A stretch of 64,000 bases of DNA from Streptomyces lincolnensis (GTDB lineage: Bacteria; Actinomycetota; Actinomycetes; Streptomycetales; Streptomycetaceae), in the NCBI RefSeq assembly GCF_001685355.1, contig NZ_CP016438.1, forward strand, positions 5,828,001 through 5,892,000. The letters run 5' to 3'. Position 1 is the stretch's first letter; every line of letters starts with the position of its first letter. A model generated the notes under the pieces. That model was given only the letters and a program-made list of their open reading frames with translations. It had not been told where the DNA came from and searched no databases. The translations under genes and the position numbers were made by a program. Below are positions 58,300 to 64,000 of the stretch, in pieces.

Positions 58300-59168
58300 A
58301 GCTCCTCCAGCTTCTGTTCGATCAACTTCCGGGACTCCGAGGGTGGGAGCGCCATCGCTCGCATGATCCCATAGCGATCGGCGATCTTCCGGACCTCTTC
58401 TGACTCGGTGATGAGCCGGGGGTATCCCTGAATCTCGGTGTACGCCACCTGTCCATGCCCCTTGGGCGTCAGCAGGTTGAACGCTCCGTCCATGTTGGGG
58501 TGTTGATCCAGACGGGTCAGCATCACCTGGATCTCGACGTTCTGCATGTCGCCGACCCGCAAGAGGCGTCGAAGCTGATCAGCGTGAACGCGCGGCCCAC
58601 CGATCGGCCGGTCCAGTGCGACCTCTTCGAGGACATAGCTCACGATGGGTGCCGGGTAGCGCTCGAAGACCTGCTGTCGGGAGAGTCGGTCCGTCACTCG
58701 CTTCTCGATCGTCTCCTCGTTCAGGAACGGTCGCCGTTTCGCGAACACGGACCGGGCGTGATCCTCGGTCTGCAACAGGCCCGGCACCCCGAAGTTGGCG
58801 TAGAAGTGCAGCTCGACGGCTTCCGCCTCCAGAGCCGCATAACTCCGGTACCACTCGGGATGCCGCGTCCGAGACCGGGTCATCGCGTCCTCGACCTCCG
58901 GGATGACCTCCTTCAATAACCCCCCGGCGTCCAGCAGTTCATCCGCCTTGAGCAGCACTTCCGGCCGAAGCGTCCGCACCCCCCGCTCCATCGCCGAGAT
59001 CGCGTCGGGGCCGTACCCCACCAGCTCCCCGAACTCCCGCTGCGTCAGACCCTTCCGCTCCCGCAGGAACTTCACCATCTTGCCGAGCGCGACGAACAGT
59101 CCCGTCGTCCCCTCGGCCTCCGCAGGCGTCTCCGGCCTCCGCTCACCCACAAGCCTCACCGCTCTCAC
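58296..59168 (-). CDS. XRE-family regulator with DUF5753 domain (WhiJ-like)
   Basis: The product (290 residues from GTG 59168) has a helix-turn-helix at ~30-85 (KMVKFLRERKGLTQREFGELVGYGPDAISAMERGVRTL) and a DUF5753 domain (LEAEAVELHFYANFGVPGLLQTEDHARSVF, VSYVLEEVALDRPIGG, QVMLTRLDQHPNMDGAFNLLT). The start is uncertain: GTG 59159 and GTG 59150 are in frame too, and the latter (MGERRPETPA) is more usual. The partner DUF397 gene follows with a 4-bp overlap; a HATPase gene is divergent. Such triads regulate development or antibiotic production. Confidence 0.9.
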   Translation of the reverse strand: MRAVRLVGERRPETPAEAEGTTGLFVALGKMVKFLRERKGLTQREFGELVGYGPDAISAMERGVRTLRPEVLLKADELLDAGGLLKEVIPEVEDAMTRSRTRHPEWYRSYAALEAEAVELHFYANFGVPGLLQTEDHARSVFAKRRPFLNEETIEKRVTDRLSRQQVFERYPAPIVSYVLEEVALDRPIGGPRVHADQLRRLLRVGDMQNVEIQVMLTRLDQHPNMDGAFNLLTPKGHGQVAYTEIQGYPRLITESEEVRKIADRYGIMRAMALPPSESRKLIEQKLEEL

Positions 59169-59266
59169 CCGACATCACGTACGCGAACAGAACACACCCG
59201 TACAGCTACCCAGCGTCGCCAAGTCGCCCCTGGTCAGCGTAGAGACAACCGACCACGCTCGGTCAC

Positions 59267-59686
59267 GTGAACGCCGAGATCTCCACCCCCACCGACGAAC
59301 TGACCCAGCGTCTGAGCGCCACCCCACGCGGCGCCCGCCTCGCCCGCAGGCTCACCGCCGCGCAGCTCGCCGTATGGGGACACCCCCACGACAGCGACGT
59401 GAACGACACCGCCCAGCACCTCGTCGCCGAGCTGGCCGCCAACGCCGTAACGCATGGCCGCGTGCCCGGAAGGGACTTCGAGCTCAGGCTTCTCCTCCTG
59501 CTGCCCGAGAACACGCTCCGTATCGAGGTGAGTGATCCGCGCGGGGACAGGCAACTCCGGTTCCGTACGGGGGAGGACGACGAGCACGGGCGCGGGCTGA
59601 TCCTCGTCACCCTGCTCGCCCGGGCGTGGGGCGTCGCGGAGCGGGACGTCGGCAAGACCGTGTGGGCCGAGATCGACCTCGTTTGA
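59267..59686 (+). CDS. ATP-binding HATPase_c protein (RsbW/AbaA-module type)
   Basis: The 139-residue protein contains the kinase-like boxes LVAELAANAVTHGRVPGRDFE (N box), RIEVSDPRGDRQLRF and DEHGRGLILVTLLARAWGVAE, and ends with VGKTVWAEIDLV. The N terminus SATPRGARLARRLTAAQLAVWG is complete, unlike its relative at 6494. It is divergent from the XRE regulator, separated by 98 bp, forming the standard Streptomyces triad with XRE and DUF397. GTG 59267 starts it. The target is unknown. Confidence 0.9.
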   Translation: MNAEISTPTDELTQRLSATPRGARLARRLTAAQLAVWGHPHDSDVNDTAQHLVAELAANAVTHGRVPGRDFELRLLLLLPENTLRIEVSDPRGDRQLRFRTGEDDEHGRGLILVTLLARAWGVAERDVGKTVWAEIDLV

Positions 59687-59803
59687 AGCTTTGAACATCC
59701 TTTGACAGGAAGTGCCTGGCGAAGTTCACGAGTTGGGGCGAATGATCACCGGCGACGGCCGCGTTCTTCAGCCGTCCCGCACCCCCCACCAGCGGAGAAC
59801 TCG

Positions 59804-62800
59804 ATGAACAACAACAGAAGAAGAGCCGCGCTCGCGGCCACGGTCCTGCTGAGTGCCTTCTCGCTCGGCAGCGCACCCGCACAGGCGGCCGACACCGGCG
59901 CGAGCGGCCCGGCGCAACGCGTCATCGTCGTCATGCGTGACCAGCTCACCGACCTCCCGATGCACACGCAGGCCGCGAAGCGCGGCCGGGCCGCCGCCGC
60001 GGACCAGGCGCCCGTGGTGGCACGGCTGAAGGAGAGCGGGGCCACCCACGTCAGCGGGATGAGCCTGATCAACGCCGTCTCCGCCACGCTGAAGCCGGAC
60101 GCGATGGCGCGGATACGCGGCGACCGGGACGTGGCCGCGGTCGTGCCGGACCTCCCGATACGACAGCCCGCCACGGCCCGGGACGCAGCGGCCCCCACCA
60201 CCGCGGCCCCCACCACCGCCGCCACCAAGAACGGCATCGGCTGCCCCAAGGACCCCGCCAAACCCCTCGCCGAACCCGAGGCGCTCAGCCTCACCCACAC
60301 CGACGCCGCGCACCGCACCGCCACCGGCAAAGGCGTGAAGGTCGCGTTCTTCGCCGAGGGCATGGACGCGGACAACCCGGAGTTCATCCGCACCGACGGC
60401 AGCCATGTGGTCACCGACACCGAGGACTTCGGCGGGGACGGCGTGAGCGCGCCCACGGGCGGCGGCGAGGCGTTCGGCGACGCCAGTGCCATCGCGGCGC
60501 AGGGCAGCCGTACGTACGACCTGGCCACGCAGCTGCCGTACGCCAAGCTGCCGAAGGGCTGCACCTTCCGCGTCCGCGGCTTCGCGCCCGGCGCGGAGCT
60601 GATGGACCTGAAGGTGTACGGGGCGCATGCCTACACCTCCGGGTTCGTACGGGCCATTCAGTACGCGGTGGAGCACCACGCGGACGTCCTCAGCCAGTCC
60701 TTCGGCGGCAACACCTACCCCGACGCCGCCACCGACCCCGTCCGGCTGGCCGACGACGCCGCCATCGCCGCGGGGGTGACGGTGGTCGCCTCCAGCGGTG
60801 ACTCCGGCACCTCCGGCACGGTGGGCTCACCGGCCAGCGACCCGGACGTGATCGGCGTCGGCGCGACCACGTCCTTCCGGCTGGCGGCGCAGGCCTACGG
60901 CTACCGGAAGTGGACGAACGACAACATCGCCGCGCTGTCCTCCGGCGGGACGACCCCGGACAACAAGGTGGTCGACCTGGTGGCTCCGGGCATGGTCGGC
61001 ATGGCCGCCTGCACGCCCGGTCCGCGCTGGACCGACTGCGCCCTGCCCACCCAGGTGTTCGGCGGCACCAGCCAGTCGGCGCCGTTCGTGGCCGGCGCGG
61101 CGGCCGACGTCATCCAGGCGTACGCGGACACGCACGGCGGAGCCAAGCCCTCCCCGGACCTGGTCAAGCGGATCCTCACCGGTACGGCGACCGACCTGCG
61201 CGCCCCCGCCGACGAGCAGGGCGCGGGACTGCTGAACACCCACGCGGCCGTCCAGGCGGCCAGGGCCATCGACACCGTCGACCGGCATGCCGACCAACTG
61301 GTGCCCTCTGTCGGTCAGTTGAGCGTCACCGGACAGCCCAGCAGCACCCGGCAGACCTCCGTCTCCCTCACCAACACCGCCGACCGGCCGCAGCGGGTCA
61401 CGATGACCTCCCGCACCGTCGGCACCCAGACCTTCCGCACCCAGCGCAAGGTCACCGTGGGCGCCCCGCTCACCGGGGACGACCGCGAAGGCAAGCTCGC
61501 CGCCAAGCCGTTCACCGTGCGGGTGCCCAAGGGCACCCCGCTGCTGGACGCCGAGATGGTGTGGCCCGGCACCGCCAAGTCCGGCAAGCTCGCGCTGGTC
61601 CTGACCGACCCGGCCGGGCGGCTGACCCAGGTCAGCTACGACTACGACGGTTACGGACTGCACAGCAACTACCAGCACGTCGACGTCCACGACCCGCGTC
61701 CCGGCACCTGGACCGTCAAGCTGGTCTGGGACAACGGCCGTATGCACCTCCAGGACAAGCCGCTCAAGCCCGGCAGCTACCGCGGCCCCGTCGACGTCCG
61801 GATCACCGGGCACCGCTACACCTCGGCCGGGGTGCCCACGCGGTTCCGTACCGTCCCGGCGGGCGGCACCGCGACGTTCCCCGTCCGGATCCCGTTCGGG
61901 CGTACGGCCGGTGACACGCCCTTCTCGCTCCAGTTCGCCTCGGACACCGGAACCCGGCTGTCCCTCCCGGTGGCCCGCCGGACGCTGATCCCCGTCGACC
62001 CGGCCGCCGGGCACAGCACGTCCTTCGCCGCGACCATCACCGGCGGCGTCGGCCGCGATGTCGGCCAGACCAACGGCTACTACGTCGACGTACCGCCCGG
62101 ACGGCGCGCCCTGACGATCGACCTCGCGGCCGAGGACCCCGCCGCGACCCTGGTGTACTACCTGGTCGGTCCCGACGGGCAGATCCTGGCCCGGGACACC
62201 GACCGGACCGCGGGCGAGCACAGCGTCCCGACGAAGTACGCGAGCCTGACCGCCAACCGCCCGGCCGCCGGCCGGTGGACGCTGATCGTCGGACTGCCCG
62301 ACGCCGTCAGCGGCAAGGCGTTCAGCCAGCGGGTCACCGGCACGGTCCGCCTCGACGCCGTGACCGCGACGGCACCGGGCCTGCCCAACAGCCCGTCCCG
62401 GGTCCTCAAGCGCGGCAGCACGCTCACCGTCCCGGTCCGGGTGCTCAACTCCGGCCCGGCCAAGCGGAGTTACTACCTCGACCCCAGGCTCGACACCATG
62501 GGCGAGATCAAGGTCCCCGTGTGGGGCGACGACAAGTCGGGGACGGTGCAGATCAACCAGGGCGGTCCGGCGTGGGTGGTGCCCTCGCACACCACCGAGG
62601 TGGTCGCCACGGCCACCGCCGACCGCCCGGTCGACCTGAACATCTACCCCTGGACCGGTGCTCCCGCGGTGTTCGCGCCGGCCGGCCCGACCGGCACCAC
62701 GGTCGCCACCGCCCGCGCCGGGCAGCTGGCCTCCGGGACGTGGTCCACCGACGTGACCGACCCGGGCCCCTTCGGGGACAAGCCCGCGGGCAAGGGCACC

Positions 62801-63064
62801 GCGAAGGTCTCCGTCACCGCCACCACCCAGTCCTTCGACCCGGCCGCCAAGGCCTCCACCGGTGAGTTCTGGAACCCCGACGCCGACTGGAACCCCGTCA
62901 CCGCCGCGGCCGGGAAGACCGCGACGATGACGCTCACCCTGACCCCGACGGCACCCGTCGGCACGGTCGTCCACGGCACGGTCTACGTCGACACCGACAC
63001 GGCTTTCTCGGGCGTCATGGGCTCGGAACTGATCGGGATCCCGTACACCTACACCGTCGGCTGA
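59804..63064 (+). CDS. Large secreted serine protease with mixed subtilisin/sedolisin-like active site
   Basis: This is a 1086-residue exoprotein with a Sec signal (LAATVLLSAFSLGSAPAQAA), an I9-like propeptide region (RVIVVMRDQL...), a catalytic domain (~160-520) and a long beta-rich tail. The sequence resembles S8 enzymes, but where S8 has Asp (DTG) it has A184-E-G, and where S8 has His it has G-E222-A-F-G-D226. The E-x3-D pattern and the oxyanion region SSGD333SG match S53 sedolisins. The nucleophile is S423 in GGTSQSAPF. ATG 59804 has GGAG upstream. The tail contains repeated immunoglobulin-like segments. Activity at low pH, as in sedolisins, is possible. The active-site assignment is by eye. 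Confidence 0.85.
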   Translation: MNNNRRRAALAATVLLSAFSLGSAPAQAADTGASGPAQRVIVVMRDQLTDLPMHTQAAKRGRAAAADQAPVVARLKESGATHVSGMSLINAVSATLKPDAMARIRGDRDVAAVVPDLPIRQPATARDAAAPTTAAPTTAATKNGIGCPKDPAKPLAEPEALSLTHTDAAHRTATGKGVKVAFFAEGMDADNPEFIRTDGSHVVTDTEDFGGDGVSAPTGGGEAFGDASAIAAQGSRTYDLATQLPYAKLPKGCTFRVRGFAPGAELMDLKVYGAHAYTSGFVRAIQYAVEHHADVLSQSFGGNTYPDAATDPVRLADDAAIAAGVTVVASSGDSGTSGTVGSPASDPDVIGVGATTSFRLAAQAYGYRKWTNDNIAALSSGGTTPDNKVVDLVAPGMVGMAACTPGPRWTDCALPTQVFGGTSQSAPFVAGAAADVIQAYADTHGGAKPSPDLVKRILTGTATDLRAPADEQGAGLLNTHAAVQAARAIDTVDRHADQLVPSVGQLSVTGQPSSTRQTSVSLTNTADRPQRVTMTSRTVGTQTFRTQRKVTVGAPLTGDDREGKLAAKPFTVRVPKGTPLLDAEMVWPGTAKSGKLALVLTDPAGRLTQVSYDYDGYGLHSNYQHVDVHDPRPGTWTVKLVWDNGRMHLQDKPLKPGSYRGPVDVRITGHRYTSAGVPTRFRTVPAGGTATFPVRIPFGRTAGDTPFSLQFASDTGTRLSLPVARRTLIPVDPAAGHSTSFAATITGGVGRDVGQTNGYYVDVPPGRRALTIDLAAEDPAATLVYYLVGPDGQILARDTDRTAGEHSVPTKYASLTANRPAAGRWTLIVGLPDAVSGKAFSQRVTGTVRLDAVTATAPGLPNSPSRVLKRGSTLTVPVRVLNSGPAKRSYYLDPRLDTMGEIKVPVWGDDKSGTVQINQGGPAWVVPSHTTEVVATATADRPVDLNIYPWTGAPAVFAPAGPTGTTVATARAGQLASGTWSTDVTDPGPFGDKPAGKGTAKVSVTATTQSFDPAAKASTGEFWNPDADWNPVTAAAGKTATMTLTLTPTAPVGTVVHGTVYVDTDTAFSGVMGSELIGIPYTYTVG

Positions 63065-63076
63065 GCACGGAGTTCT

Positions 63077-63118
63077 GTCGCGCGGGGGCCTCTTGACTTC
63101 ACAAGACCCCCGCGCGAC
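63077..63118. terminator. Strong hairpin after the protease gene
   Basis: GTCGCGCGGGGG (63077-63088) pairs with CCCCCGCGCGAC (63107-63118), and TCTTG (63091-63095) with CAAGA (63102-63106), leaving a two-base bulge. It lies 12 bases past the protease stop and just before the next gene, so it should isolate the two transcripts. Confidence 0.85.
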
Positions 63119-63129
63119 ATTCCGGACCC

Positions 63130-64000
63130 ATGACCGTCACCCGAAGACGCGTACTCACCGCCGGCGCCGGACTGTCCGTCGCGGCCGGCGTCCAACACAC
63201 CGCCCGTGCCGCCGACTTACCGGCCCTCGGCACCTACGACGTGGTCGTCATCGGCTCCGGCGCCGCGGGCATGACCGCCGCGCTCACCGCGGCCAGACAG
63301 GGCCTGACCACCGTGGTCCTCGAAAAGGCCCCCACCTTCGGCGGATCCGCGGCCCGCTCCGGCGCCGGGATCTGGATCCCCAACAACACCGTCATCCGGG
63401 CCGCCGGTGTCCCGGACACCCCTGCGAAGGCGGCCGCCTATCTCGCCGCCGTCGTCGGCCCGGAGGTCCCCGCCGACCGGCAGCGGGCCTTCCTCGGCCA
63501 CGGCCCCGCGATGCTCTCCTTCGTCATGGCCAACAGCCCTCTCCGCTTCCGCTGGATGGAGGGCTACAGCGACTACTACCCCGAGCTGCCGGGCGGTCTC
63601 CCGGGCGGCCGCTCCATCGAACCCGACCAGCTCGACGGCAACATCCTCGGCGCCGAACTCGCCCGGCTGAACCCGCCGTACCTTGAGGTCCCCGCCGGTC
63701 TGGTCGTCTTCAGCACCGACTACAAGTGGCTCTCCCTCGCCGCCGTGAGCGTCCGGGGCGCCGCCGTCGCCGCCGAATGCCTGGCGCGCGGCACACGGGC
63801 CGCCCTACTCGGGCAGGCCCCGCTGACCATGGGGCAGTCGCTCGCGGCCGGACTGCGCAAGGGACTCCTCGACGCGGGCGTCCCGGTCCGGCTCAGCACC
63901 CCGCTCACCGAGTTGTACGTCGAGAACGGCACCGTCGCCGGCGCGGTCACCCCCGGTGGTCTCTTCCGCGCCCGCCGGGGCGTCATCGTCGGCTCGGGCG
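63130..64000 (+). CDS. Tat-exported FAD-binding dehydrogenase (3-ketosteroid dehydrogenase/fumarate reductase-like), N-terminal part
   Basis: The gene runs off the right edge after ~290 codons. It starts with a twin-arginine signal (TRRRVLTAGAGLSVAAG, then TARAAD), followed by the FAD motif YDVVVIGSGAAGMTAALTAARQGLTTVVLEKA. FGGSAARSGAGIWIPNN is the conserved flavin-proximal loop of the 3-ketosteroid delta-1-dehydrogenase and fumarate reductase flavoprotein group, and the MGQSLAAGLRKGLLDAGVPVRLSTPLTEL stretch is also typical. Export by Tat as a folded flavoprotein is unusual for KstD and suggests a periplasmic or surface substrate. The active-site C terminus is not visible. ATG 63130 has a poor ribosome site. 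Confidence 0.85.
   Translation, partial: MTVTRRRVLTAGAGLSVAAGVQHTARAADLPALGTYDVVVIGSGAAGMTAALTAARQGLTTVVLEKAPTFGGSAARSGAGIWIPNNTVIRAAGVPDTPAKAAAYLAAVVGPEVPADRQRAFLGHGPAMLSFVMANSPLRFRWMEGYSDYYPELPGGLPGGRSIEPDQLDGNILGAELARLNPPYLEVPAGLVVFSTDYKWLSLAAVSVRGAAVAAECLARGTRAALLGQAPLTMGQSLAAGLRKGLLDAGVPVRLSTPLTELYVENGTVAGAVTPGGLFRARRGVIVGSG

Noticed and set aside
1..64000. CRISPR array, prophage or integrative element in the window
   Set aside because: None of the repeat arrays has regular spacers, and no integrase, tRNA attachment site or phage structural gene was found.

Overview
The window is very GC-rich with strong G/C at third codon positions, GTG/TTG starts, Tat and lipoprotein signals, DUF397/XRE pairs and long operons with 1-4 nt overlaps. 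All of this points to a Streptomyces chromosome. From memory, the gene orders hemL-phosphatase-lipoprotein-TlpA-CcdA-ResB-CcsB and UbiD-UbiA-UbiX-AsnC-MqnE match conserved core blocks of Streptomyces (S. coelicolor SCO4469-4475 and SCO4490-4494 region). I saw no tRNA, rRNA, CRISPR array, insertion sequence or integrase.

Left part (1-16.1 kb, largely accessory): a flavin reductase tail; a 1233-aa nuclease-like/STAND ATPase/helical-repeat protein; a convergent DUF433-PIN (DUF5615) toxin-antitoxin pair; a frameshifted HTH gene; a HATPase kinase; a Clp-N-like orphan; a PaaX regulator; and an MFS-secreted hydrolase operon behind a promoter carrying an inverted repeat. Then comes a signalling module (STAS, two GAF-ANTAR proteins) bracketed by two divergent DUF5994 paralogues.

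Middle (16.1-45 kb, mostly core): hemL and the System II cytochrome c maturation operon (tlpA/resA-like, ccdA, resB, ccsB), closed by a near-ideal bidirectional terminator. Next are an IPNS-like oxygenase overlapping a yeast-type cytosine deaminase, divergent from a PucR regulator; a CDP-alcohol phosphatidyltransferase; a double-MerR regulator divergent from a UvrA-like drug-resistance ATPase; an NCS1 nucleobase permease; DMT and LysR genes. The futalosine-menaquinone cluster (UbiD-like, MqnP, UbiX, Lrp/AsnC, MqnE) follows, interrupted by a ~200-bp-period tandem repeat and a SUKH-4/deaminase-like gene. Then UdgX and an ECF41 sigma factor with its FAD oxidoreductase partner, preceded by a close match to the ECF41 promoter.

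Right part (45-64 kb): GNAT, DUF4229 and TetR genes, a 370-bp degenerate 27-bp tandem repeat, a MaoC/FabG pair, two tandem long-chain acyl-CoA synthetases, a 14-TM MFS exporter fused to three carboxypeptidase-regulatory-like domains, a secreted PNGase A-type amidase, an XRE-DUF397-HATPase triad, a large secreted protease with sedolisin-like catalytic residues on a subtilisin-like frame, and the start of a Tat-exported FAD dehydrogenase cut by the window edge.

Several genes have a TAnnnT -10 box ending 6-7 nt before the start codon, which suggests leaderless mRNAs. The best candidates for undescribed biology are the STAND ATPase with its neighbouring toxin-antitoxin pair, the oxygenase-deaminase pair, the MFS fusion exporter, the atypical protease and the repeat arrays.
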